NCBI GenBank assembly: GCA_903960725.1
Contig: CAJCBY010000233.1
Span: 1 to 12,437 of the forward strand
Reading direction: 5' to 3'
Length of the DNA stretch: 12,437 nucleotides
Source: an uncultured Cytophagaceae bacterium
GTDB lineage: Bacteria; Bacteroidota; Bacteroidia; Cytophagales; Spirosomataceae
The notes below the pieces were generated by a model. It worked only from the letters and a program-made list of their open reading frames with translations. It searched no databases and was not told where the DNA came from. The position numbers were made by a program, and so were the translations under genes. Each line of letters opens with the position of its first letter. Position 1 is the stretch's first letter. Positions 1 through 5,663 of the stretch are shown here, piece after piece.

Positions 1-192
1 ACATCCTTGTCTTGAATGCTATTATTTCGACACTGTGATTTAAACACAGTATCTCTTCTTTATTTCTATCAACACGTCAAAGAACTCTTGTACCTCCAAT
101 AAACCTTCCAAAGCAACCCGCTCTGGCGTGAATCTAATCACTCGATTTACTCTCAGTCTTGACCTAAGAACCTTCTGTTCCTAGCGATTGGG
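1..192 (-). other. rRNA operon leader (upstream of a 16S gene outside the window)
   Basis: No protein gene is visible here. Read on the minus strand, the stretch begins just after a promoter-like sequence. It then contains GTTCTTTGAC (positions 85 down to 76), which resembles the boxA antitermination element in Bacteroidota 16S leaders, followed by an A-rich run and a small stem-loop (ACTGTG at 32-37 with CACAGT at 45-50). This order of promoter, boxA-like motif and A-rich spacer is typical of the region upstream of 16S rRNA in the phylum. The 16S gene itself would start beyond position 1 and is not seen, so the assignment is an inference from the leader alone. Confidence 0.7.
76..85 (-). promoter_or_regulatory. 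boxA-like antitermination motif of the rRNA leader
   Basis: The minus strand reads GTTCTTTGAC. It resembles the boxA element bound by NusB/NusE in rRNA leaders (TGCTCTTTA in E. coli) and the GTTCTTTGACAT-type sequence common before Bacteroidota 16S genes. The position, about 105-115 nt after the predicted transcription start, fits this role. Confidence 0.55.
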
Positions 193-196
193 AGTG

Positions 197-228
197 CAAA
201 GATGTAGGATTAATTTATTATTAACAAA
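197..228 (-). promoter_or_regulatory. Candidate rRNA operon promoter
   Basis: On the minus strand a TTTG (228-225) lies 20 nt before CATCTTTG (204-197), one base away from the Bacteroidota -7 consensus TAnnTTTG. The sequence after the box, CACTCCCAAT, closely matches the start region of the rpsL promoter in this window (CACCCCCATT). An A/T-rich tract from about 211 to 300 could act as an UP-like element. The direction points off the left end, into the leader. Confidence 0.6.
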
Positions 229-329
229 TCATGAACAAAACTTTTTCAAGTATTTCTCGTAAATGGCTGAAAATCAAGAGGGGAATTTTTAAAATATTTT
301 GACGTCAGTAGCATATCGCGAAATAATCC

Positions 330-337
330 TACCTTTG
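330..337 (+). promoter_or_regulatory. Candidate -7 promoter element of the pseudouridine synthase gene
   Basis: TACCTTTG matches the Bacteroidota -7 box TAnnTTTG exactly. It lies 46 bp before the ATG at 384, giving a leader of roughly 40 nt. No good -33 TTTG sits at the usual spacing; the nearest (298-301) is 28 nt away. The remaining sequence between 229 and 329 is A/T-rich and shows no gene. Confidence 0.45.
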
Positions 338-383
338 TGCGAGAAATGGGCGGAGAGATTTTGGCCTAAATAATTAGCAGAAC

Positions 384-1109
384 ATGAAAGACTATCATAT
401 CGTATACGAAGACAATCACCTCCTGATCGTGAATAAGCGGGCTGGAATTCTCGTACAGGGCGATAGTACGGGTGATGTGACGCTGACGGATGTACTGAAA
501 GACTATATCAAGGAAAAATACCAAAAACCCGGTGCCGTATTCTTGCACCCAGTTCATCGCTTAGATCGTCCGGTCAGTGGTTTGGTGATTTTTGCGCGCA
601 CTTCGAAAGCCTTGGAACGGATGATGGAGATGTTCCGTAAGCGGGATATCCAAAAGACCTACTGGGCTGTGACGCGCAAGAAGCCGTACCCAGAGAAAGG
701 AAAGTTAACGCATTGGCTGTTGAAGAATGAGGCGAAGAATACGACGACGGCTTACGATTACCCAGAAGACAAGGCTTTGAAGGCGGAGTTGAATTATAAG
801 ATTTTGGGAAAGATCAATTTACATTATTTAGTAGAGGTAGAGCCCATTACTGGAAGACCGCATCAAATTCGCGTACAACTAGCGTCCTTAAATTGCCCGA
901 TTCGCGGCGACATTAAATACGGCTATGACAAGCCAAACGTAGATGCGAGCATAAATCTACATGCGCGCCGTTTGTATTTCATCCATCCGATTAAGAAAAC
1001 GCCGATTATCTGTAAAGCGTCTGTTCCGGAGAATCCATTCTGGGAAGAGTTTTTAGAATTAGATAACGATGAGTTCAAGATGAAAAACTTGGATCACCTA
1101 TACGAATAA
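384..1109 (+). CDS. RluA-family RNA pseudouridine synthase
   Basis: This 241-residue protein should isomerise specific uridines in rRNA or tRNA to pseudouridine. The family hallmark HRLDRPVSG is at residues 58-66, with the catalytic aspartate at D61. The second core motif GRPHQIR is at 157-163 and LHARRL at 192-197. The chain begins directly with the catalytic fold (YEDNHLLIVNK at 8-18), so the N-terminal S4 RNA-binding domain found in RluC and RluD is absent. That makes it similar in size to RluA and TruC-type enzymes. The target position cannot be read from the sequence. The ATG at 384 suits the fold boundary; no Shine-Dalgarno is present. The gene diverges from the apparent rRNA promoter and converges on the Rrf2 regulator, with a 10-bp gap between stop codons. 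Confidence 0.92.
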   Translation: MKDYHIVYEDNHLLIVNKRAGILVQGDSTGDVTLTDVLKDYIKEKYQKPGAVFLHPVHRLDRPVSGLVIFARTSKALERMMEMFRKRDIQKTYWAVTRKKPYPEKGKLTHWLLKNEAKNTTTAYDYPEDKALKAELNYKILGKINLHYLVEVEPITGRPHQIRVQLASLNCPIRGDIKYGYDKPNVDASINLHARRLYFIHPIKKTPIICKASVPENPFWEEFLELDNDEFKMKNLDHLYE

Positions 1110-1133
1110 AAAAAGGAGCTTACATAAGCTCCT
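1108..1133 (-). terminator. Intrinsic terminator of the Rrf2-type regulator gene
   Basis: Minus-strand arms AGGAGCTTA (1133-1125) and TAAGCTCCT (1122-1114) form a tight 9-bp hairpin, followed by seven T residues (1114-1108). The Rrf2 gene's final codons and TAA stop (1120-1122) lie inside the stem. On the plus strand no T tract follows, so it should act mainly on the minus strand. The T tract overlaps the stop codon of the convergent pseudouridine synthase gene. Confidence 0.8.
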
Positions 1134-1527
1134 CTAAAGTTGTATTTTCTAAAACGGATAAGTTCGCGTCCCTCCATTTTGTTAAGACAGTTCTCAGCTG
1201 GCACGTTTCCTCGTCAGCACAGTCATCGCATTTTCCATAAAAGTGAAGAGAAACACATAGGGCAGGTGCAATAGGTCCATCCACAATCCGAATAATTTTT
1301 GCAAATGTAACTTCTGCAGGAGGAATGCGAAGGTAGTAACCGCCGCCTTTCCCTTTTTGGGACTGTAAAATTCCGTGATTACGTAACTCTAATAAAATTG
1401 CTTCAAGAAATTTCTTCGGTATTTTCTCGGATTCCGCAATGTGCGAAATCAATAAGGGCCCTTTCTCGTAGGATTGCGCCAATACTTTTAAAGCCTTTAA
1501 AGCATATTTTGCTTTCTTCGAAATCAT
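1120..1527 (-). CDS. Rrf2-family transcriptional regulator with a four-cysteine cluster
   Basis: This 135-residue DNA-binding protein has an N-terminal winged helix-turn-helix (about 1-70) with the Rrf2 start pattern ISKKAKYALKAL and the wing GKGGGYYL (59-66). A dimerisation helix follows. Cysteines sit at 91, 100, 103 and 109 (C-X8-C-X2-C-X5-C), in the region where IscR, NsrR and RsrR bind an Fe-S cluster with three cysteines. It may therefore sense iron-sulfur status, redox state, NO or sulfur supply; which one is not shown, and this spacing differs from IscR (C-X5-C-X5-C). It is a single-gene unit between two terminators, with no sulfur or Fe-S gene next to it, so its targets are probably elsewhere. 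A -7 box lies 20 bp upstream of the ATG. Confidence 0.88.
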   Translation of the reverse strand: MISKKAKYALKALKVLAQSYEKGPLLISHIAESEKIPKKFLEAILLELRNHGILQSQKGKGGGYYLRIPPAEVTFAKIIRIVDGPIAPALCVSLHFYGKCDDCADEETCQLRTVLTKWRDANLSVLENTTLEELM

Positions 1528-1546
1528 AGTGCTGTTGATTGTGAAT

Positions 1547-1554
1547 CAAAGCTA
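1547..1554 (-). promoter_or_regulatory. Candidate -7 promoter element of the Rrf2-type regulator gene
   Basis: The minus strand reads TAGCTTTG, an exact match to TAnnTTTG, 19 bp before the ATG at 1527, so the leader would be only about 10-15 nt. No clear -33 TTTG is present at the expected spacing. An Rrf2 regulator often represses itself, but I see no obvious palindromic operator. Confidence 0.5.
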
Positions 1555-1607
1555 AACAAAATTCAGGAATACTCCATTAGTCCGCTCGATTAAGTACTTA
1601 TATGGAC

Positions 1608-1642
1608 AAAAAAAAGAGGCTAACCTTTCGATTAGCCTCTTT
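1608..1642 (-). terminator. Strong intrinsic terminator of the rpsL-rpsG unit
   Basis: Minus-strand AAAGAGGCTAA (1642-1632) pairs perfectly with TTAGCCTCTTT (1623-1613) around an 8-nt loop, and the stem runs into a tract of eight T residues (1615-1608). It starts 17 bp after the rpsG stop. It should end the ribosomal protein transcript before the Rrf2 gene. Confidence 0.9.
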
Positions 1643-1658
1643 ATGTAATTCTACTAAA

Positions 1659-2126
1659 CTAGAAACGGAAGTGAGAGAACGCTTTGTTCGCTTCTGCCAT
1701 TCTGTGTGTATCATCTTTCTTCTTCACTGCTGCTCCCTCACCTTTCGATGCTGCAATGATTTCGTTCGCTAAGCGATCCATCATTGTTTTGTCACCACGC
1801 TTACGCGCGTAACCGATTAACCACTTCATTCCCAATGAAACTTTACGTTCAGCTCGTACTTCTGTTGGTACTTGGAAGTTTGCACCACCTACGCGACGGC
1901 TCTTAACCTCCACGGATGGCATCACATTATTTAATGCTTTTTTCCAAGTTTCTAAACCGTTTTCTTTTGTACGCTCCTCTACTTTATCTAACGCATCATA
2001 AAAGATGGTAAATGCTGTAGATTTCTTTCCATCGTACATTAAGTTGTTTACAAACTTAGTTACTAATACATCCTTAAATTTAGGATCAGGTAATACGTAG
2101 CGTTTTTTTGGTTTCGCCTTTCTCAT
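1659..2126 (-). CDS. rpsG: 30S ribosomal protein S7
   Basis: S7 binds the 3' major domain of 16S rRNA, nucleates assembly of the 30S head and lies near the E site. The 155-residue length is normal for the family. Recognisable blocks include the basic N-terminus followed by [21 protein letters not shown] (13-33), [16 protein letters not shown] (72-87) and the helix [17 protein letters not shown] (107-123). It ends with AFSHFRF. The ATG at 2126 follows A-rich sequence without a Shine-Dalgarno. It lies 71 nt downstream of rpsL and is the last gene of the unit: a strong terminator follows instead of fusA. In E. coli S7 represses its own operon by binding the rpsL-rpsG gap; a structured stretch is present here too (2147-2181). 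Confidence 0.98.
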   Translation of the reverse strand: MRKAKPKKRYVLPDPKFKDVLVTKFVNNLMYDGKKSTAFTIFYDALDKVEERTKENGLETWKKALNNVMPSVEVKSRRVGGANFQVPTEVRAERKVSLGMKWLIGYARKRGDKTMMDRLANEIIAASKGEGAAVKKKDDTHRMAEANKAFSHFRF

Positions 2127-2146
2127 GTTGTTAGTTTTTTAAATTC

Positions 2147-2181
2147 GACCCAACCTTCTGCTTTAACGAGCATACTGGATC
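2147..2181 (-). other. Possible structured intercistronic RNA between rpsL and rpsG
   Basis: In the minus-strand transcript, GATCCAG (2181-2175) can pair with TTGGGTC (2153-2147), seven pairs including two G-U wobbles. Inside it TGC (2172-2170) can pair with GCA (2161-2159). The element ends 21 nt before the rpsG ATG. It occupies the place of the S7 translational operator of E. coli. Sequence similarity to that operator has not been established, so an S7 site is an inference. Confidence 0.3.
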
Positions 2182-2197
2182 TTTCTGTTAATAATAA

Positions 2198-2593
2198 TTA
2201 CTTTTTAGCTGCTGCTTGACCTGGTTTAGGACGCTTAGCACCATACTTCGAACGAGACTGTAAACGACCAGAAACACCGGCTGTATCTAAAGCTCCACGA
2301 ATGATGTGATAACGTACACCTGGTAAGTCTTTTACACGACCACCACGGATCAAAACGATCGAGTGCTCTTGTAAGTTGTGACCTTCACCTGGAATGTAGG
2401 CATTCACTTCTTTTTGATTTGTCAAACGTACACGCGCTACTTTACGCATCGCTGAGTTTGGTTTTTTAGGAGTAGTCGTGTATACACGAGTACAAACCCC
2501 TCTTCTTTGTGGACAAGAATCCAAAGCTGGTGACTTAGATTTCCAAGTCATTTGCTCACGTCCCTTGCGCACTAATTGCTGAATAGTTGGCAT
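2198..2593 (-). CDS. rpsL: 30S ribosomal protein S12
   Basis: S12 sits at the decoding centre of the 30S subunit and affects accuracy. The 131-residue protein is close to the usual length and has the diagnostic blocks [20 protein letters not shown] (27-46), [11 protein letters not shown] (68-78) and [21 protein letters not shown] (83-103). The lysines at 43 and 88 and the proline at 91, where streptomycin resistance changes arise in other bacteria, have wild-type identity. D89, the usual site of methylthiolation by RimO, is present. The basic C-terminal tail ends in KPGQAAAKK. It is the first gene of the rpsL-rpsG unit, driven by the promoter at 2689-2718. The ATG at 2593 follows A/T-rich sequence without a Shine-Dalgarno. 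Confidence 0.98.
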   Translation of the reverse strand: MPTIQQLVRKGREQMTWKSKSPALDSCPQRRGVCTRVYTTTPKKPNSAMRKVARVRLTNQKEVNAYIPGEGHNLQEHSIVLIRGGRVKDLPGVRYHIIRGALDTAGVSGRLQSRSKYGAKRPKPGQAAAKK

Positions 2594-2688
2594 TTTGGAA
2601 TAATTACCGTTTAAATTTTAAAATTCTTTTAATCCCTACAAGCGCGTCAGACTCAATTAGATAGAGTTCTCCCACACTAATGGGGGTG

Positions 2689-2718
2689 CAAAGTTAGCAA
2701 TAAGATATAGAAATCAAA
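2689..2718 (-). promoter_or_regulatory. Promoter of rpsL-rpsG
   Basis: On the minus strand TTTG (2718-2715) is followed, after 18 nt, by TAACTTTG (2696-2689). Both boxes match the Bacteroidota housekeeping sigma consensus exactly. Transcription should start a few bases later, near 2682-2685, in a C-rich stretch (CACCCCCATT), giving a leader of about 90 nt. The -33 box lies only 15 bp beyond the uxuA stop codon, and no terminator separates uxuA from this promoter. Confidence 0.8.
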
Positions 2719-2733
2719 AGGGGAAAATGAAAA

Positions 2734-3924
2734 TTATTTCAAAAACCCGCGGATACCCATTTCCAAACCACGTAATTCCGCTAAACCGCGTAAACGACCG
2801 ATGGCCGTGTAGCCTGGATTAGTCTTCTTTCCTTCTTGTAAATCATCTAGCATTCGGTGCCCGTGATCTGGACGGAAAGGCAGACGGTAATCTTGTCGAC
2901 CAGACGCAATTCGTTTGTCCTGCTCTTTAACCAAACCTTTCATCACCCCAAACATATCCACATCCCCGTCTAAGTGATCCGCCTCGTGGAAATTCCCAAA
3001 TTCATCACGGCGCGTCGCGCGCAAGTGAATGAAATTAATGCGGTGACCTAATCGCTCCACCATTCCTACTAAATCATTGTCTTCTCTAACGCCATAGCTT
3101 CCCGTGCAGAAACACAATCCATTCACGTTACTTTCATAAGCATTCAATAATTGCACCGCATCGCTTTCCGTACTCACCACACGAGGCAAGCCCAAAATCG
3201 GATACGGAGGATCATCCGGGTGAATGGACAGATTAACCCCTGCCTCCTCGGCTGCAGGAGTGATCTCTCGAATGAATTCATATAAATTCTCGCGTAATTC
3301 CTTCTCCCCCACTTCGGAATAGGTATCCAAAGCCTCTTGGAATGACTTCAAGGTGAAGCTTTCTTCCGAACCCGGAAGACCGGCAATGATATTGCGAATT
3401 AATTTTTCTTGTTGAGCTTGAGTCGATGCGTCGAACCATTTTTTAGCTCTGGCGATTTGCTCGTTAGAATAATGCTGCTCTGCTCCTGGGCGCTTCAATA
3501 AGAACAATTCGAAGGCACAAAATTCAGCCGCATCGAAACGTAAACCTGTACTTCCATCTGGAAAACGGAAATCCAAATCGGTCCGAGTCCAGTCTAAGAT
3601 AGGCATGAAATTATAGCAAACCAGGTCTAAACCCGCCTGGCCCACATTACGTAAAGACGTCTTGTAGTTTTCGTAGTACTGCTTGTAGTTACCCGAGCGA
3701 GTTTTGATATCCTCGTGCACCGGAATACTTTCGATCACGGACCAGCTTAATCCGGCCGCCTCGATGATGGCTTTACGTTCCAAAATATCCTGTACTTCCC
3801 ACACTTTTCCATTCGGGATTTGGTGCAATGCACTCACAATACCGGTTGCTCCAGCTTGACGTACATCGGATAATTTTACGGGGTCGTTTGGTCCAAACCA
3901 CCTCCACGTTTGTTCTAAGGCCAT
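2734..3924 (-). CDS. uxuA: D-mannonate dehydratase
   Basis: UxuA removes water from D-mannonate to give 2-keto-3-deoxy-D-gluconate in the glucuronate branch of hexuronate breakdown; it is a cytosolic, metal-dependent TIM-barrel enzyme. The 396-residue length is normal. The start [18 protein letters not shown] is typical. Likely metal ligands lie in SIHPDDPP (233-240, H235), LCFCTGSYG (270-278, C271/C273), INFIHLRA (296-303, H300) and RPDHGHRM (351-358, D353/H354). No uxaC, uxuB, kdgK or transporter lies next to it, so the rest of the pathway, if present, is elsewhere. A terminator hairpin lies about 70 bp upstream of its start. Downstream it runs almost directly into the rpsL promoter. Confidence 0.95.
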   Translation of the reverse strand: MALEQTWRWFGPNDPVKLSDVRQAGATGIVSALHQIPNGKVWEVQDILERKAIIEAAGLSWSVIESIPVHEDIKTRSGNYKQYYENYKTSLRNVGQAGLDLVCYNFMPILDWTRTDLDFRFPDGSTGLRFDAAEFCAFELFLLKRPGAEQHYSNEQIARAKKWFDASTQAQQEKLIRNIIAGLPGSEESFTLKSFQEALDTYSEVGEKELRENLYEFIREITPAAEEAGVNLSIHPDDPPYPILGLPRVVSTESDAVQLLNAYESNVNGLCFCTGSYGVREDNDLVGMVERLGHRINFIHLRATRRDEFGNFHEADHLDGDVDMFGVMKGLVKEQDKRIASGRQDYRLPFRPDHGHRMLDDLQEGKKTNPGYTAIGRLRGLAELRGLEMGIRGFLK

Positions 3925-3990
3925 AGTTTTTTTGTTTACTACCTAATTAAAGGCTTTATGCCCTCAATTTTACCTATTAAAAGGCCAAAT

Positions 3991-4024
3991 AAAAAACCTT
4001 GCCTGGAAACCGGGCAAGGTTTTT
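3991..4024 (-). terminator. Intrinsic terminator between the DUF4301 gene and uxuA
   Basis: Minus-strand AAAAACCTTGCC (4024-4013) pairs perfectly with GGCAAGGTTTTT (4003-3992) around a 9-nt loop, and the T run extends to six. It is symmetrical enough to work in both directions. It would end the DUF4301 transcript about 85 nt after its stop. A promoter-like sequence lies between that stop and this hairpin, so it could also act as a leader attenuator for uxuA. Confidence 0.8.
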
Positions 4025-4072
4025 GTAATCAAGCATTTATATACTTCCTTAAAAATTGCTTTCTAGGGGCGA

Positions 4073-4101
4073 CAAAATTAGGGAGTTTTTTTTCAAACAA
4101 A
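4073..4101 (-). promoter_or_regulatory. Candidate promoter upstream of uxuA
   Basis: The minus strand has TTTG (4101-4098), a 17-nt spacer, then TAATTTTG (4080-4073), an exact TAnnTTTG box. The spacer is one base shorter than in the rpsL promoter. The sequence downstream, TCGCCCC, is C-rich as in the rpsL start region. A transcript starting near 4067 would cross the hairpin at 3991-4024 before reaching the uxuA ATG at 3924. The region is A/T-rich, so a chance match is possible. Confidence 0.4.
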
Positions 4102-4108
4102 AAAATTC

Positions 4109-5572
4109 CTAGCCATTTTGGTGTGCGGGCCGGATTAAATCGGTCACCGTTTTCACTGGATTGAATGTTTCCAACGGAACTTCCACAAAAAGCGTATTCC
4201 AATCTGACATGGCTCCATTCCAAAGACCAGGCAATTCCATCGCCTTTAATTCTTTTCCATCTTTGGTCTTATCCGTGATAAAACCGGATTTCATATCGCG
4301 ATAGTTCAACAAGTTCAAACCGCGTGTTGCGCACACTAAATCCACCGGATTGAAGTGGGAGGCTTGGTGGAATTTTGCTTTTTGGCCTTCATTCTTCATA
4401 TCAATCTGGGCCGATTCCACGAGCTGCAAAGTGAAATTTCCCTTGGCATCCTGACACCAAAAAGGTCCTCCTCCCGGCTCCCCCGTATTTTTCACCACCC
4501 CACAAACACGCGTAGGACGGGCTAAAACTTGACGGATTGTTGCGGCTTTTTCCGTTTGCGGCAAGGTGGAGAAATCAGCTGACGGTACAAAACCTAAATA
4601 GTTAGCCATCTCTTCTAGTGCCTCGATAATCGTTTCGTCCGATGGATTTTCTTGCAATTGCTTATCTAGGTGGTCTATTCCTTCCAAGATCCATAACAAC
4701 AAACCACCCAAGGCCTTCTTGTATTCAATGGTCGGCTGTTTTAAAGCATCTGGCACCACGTTATCAATGTTTTTGATGAAGATCACATCCGCCTGTAAGT
4801 CATTCAGATTCTCTAACAGGGCTCCGTGGCCAGCAGGTCTGAAAAGGAGTGATCCATCTGATTCCCGGAACAGGGTGTTATCCGGATTTACGGCAATCGT
4901 GTCTGTCGCGGGCTTTTGTTCTGAAAAAGTGATCTCGAATTGGATGCCGGTTTGTGATTCCCATTTCGGAACGAGCTTGTTCACTAATTGCTCGAAACCG
5001 CCGCGGTGTTCTGGAGAGACGGTGAAATGTAAGCGGGCTTTTTGGCCATTTGAAGCATAGGCTGCTGCCTCCACGATGTGTTCTTCTAGCGGAGTCCTTG
5101 CTCCATCTGGGTAGGAATGGAAAGCGAGTAGACCTTTGGGTTTTTGGCCATAATTCATTCCTTCAGACCCTAATAATTTCTTTACTATATCTGCCGAATC
5201 GTCTTTTTCCGCGATCAAAGATTTTAGCTCGTCATAAAAAGCGAAGTGATCCAGCTCATCGAAAAACTTCGTGCATTCTTTGTTTTCCTCTCCAGTCGAC
5301 AAGAATTCGAACAGAGATTTAAACATCCGGGTCGCTGCACCAGAGGCTGGCACCATCTTCAAAATCGAAAGCGATGATTTTTGCTGGTCAAAGCGGCCAA
5401 TGAATTCTTGTAACTGCTCAGCCGAAAATTGAAAAATCCCATTTCCGATTGAAGCCGATTTTTCCAAATTCATCCAAGGGAAGCCCGATTTAAAAAAATC
5501 AACTTGTTGATTCAATTCCGCAGGAGTAATTCCTCGTTTTGATAATTGGGCTAAATCCTTCTCTGATAACAT
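4109..5572 (-). CDS. DUF4301 family protein, possible nucleotidyltransferase-like enzyme
   Basis: This 487-residue protein of unknown function matches, by motif recall, the DUF4301 family common in Bacteroidota. No signal peptide or membrane segment is visible, so it is probably cytosolic. Striking motifs are VPASGAATRMFKSL (74-87), RPAGHGALLENL (245-256), FIKNIDNVVPD (265-275), NTGEPGGGPFW (362-372) and GLWNGAMSDWNTLFVEVP (449-466). The first resembles the glycine-rich G-x-G-T-R-M loop of sugar nucleotidyltransferases. The GHG block followed by the N-x-D-N block resembles the core of UDP-sugar pyrophosphorylases. A GT-A-like nucleotidyltransferase fold is therefore my inference; substrate and reaction are unknown. 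It forms its own unit, divergent from recQ and ended by the hairpin at 3991-4024. The ATG at 5572 begins MLSEKDLAQL; no Shine-Dalgarno. Confidence 0.85.
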   Translation of the reverse strand: MLSEKDLAQLSKRGITPAELNQQVDFFKSGFPWMNLEKSASIGNGIFQFSAEQLQEFIGRFDQQKSSLSILKMVPASGAATRMFKSLFEFLSTGEENKECTKFFDELDHFAFYDELKSLIAEKDDSADIVKKLLGSEGMNYGQKPKGLLAFHSYPDGARTPLEEHIVEAAAYASNGQKARLHFTVSPEHRGGFEQLVNKLVPKWESQTGIQFEITFSEQKPATDTIAVNPDNTLFRESDGSLLFRPAGHGALLENLNDLQADVIFIKNIDNVVPDALKQPTIEYKKALGGLLLWILEGIDHLDKQLQENPSDETIIEALEEMANYLGFVPSADFSTLPQTEKAATIRQVLARPTRVCGVVKNTGEPGGGPFWCQDAKGNFTLQLVESAQIDMKNEGQKAKFHQASHFNPVDLVCATRGLNLLNYRDMKSGFITDKTKDGKELKAMELPGLWNGAMSDWNTLFVEVPLETFNPVKTVTDLIRPAHQNG

Positions 5573-5600
5573 ATGCGCTTTCTTTTGTGTCTAAAAATAA

Positions 5601-5620
5601 GAATTTCTTCGGAGGAATTC
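5601..5620. repeat. Inverted repeat in the DUF4301/recQ divergent intergenic region
   Basis: GAATTTCT (5601-5608) and AGGAATTC (5613-5620) form an 8-bp stem with one G-T wobble around the loop TCGG. On the minus strand it is followed by TTATTTTTA, which makes it terminator- or attenuator-like ahead of the DUF4301 gene. It overlaps a perfect 10-bp palindrome, AGGAATTCCT (5613-5622), so it could instead be an operator shared by the two divergent genes. Function is not established. Confidence 0.35.
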
Positions 5621-5655
5621 CTAAAAATCCGGTGGAGGAGTTCATTCTTTTTTGG

Positions 5656-5663
5656 TAGATTTG
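5656..5663 (+). promoter_or_regulatory. Candidate -7 promoter element of recQ, very close to the start codon
   Basis: TAGATTTG matches TAnnTTTG exactly and ends 8 bp before the recQ ATG at 5672. Transcription from it would start about 0-5 nt before the ATG, giving a leaderless or nearly leaderless mRNA. No good -33 TTTG is present around 5633-5637, so the site is only moderately supported. Confidence 0.4.

Noticed and set aside
366..557. 63-codon open frame on the minus strand
   Set aside because: It is antisense to the start of the pseudouridine synthase gene, a well-supported family member, and has no family-like motif.
3965..3972. TAAAATTG as a -7 box for uxuA
   Set aside because: One mismatch to the consensus, and the only TTTG upstream is 13 nt away, too close for this promoter type.
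3977..4036. 20-codon frame across the terminator upstream of uxuA annotated as a gene
   Set aside because: Too short and without independent evidence to annotate; it is kept only as part of a finding.
4719..5060. 113-codon open frame on the plus strand
   Set aside because: It is wholly antisense to the DUF4301 gene, whose frame has family-like motifs; the predicted peptide shows no recognisable domain.
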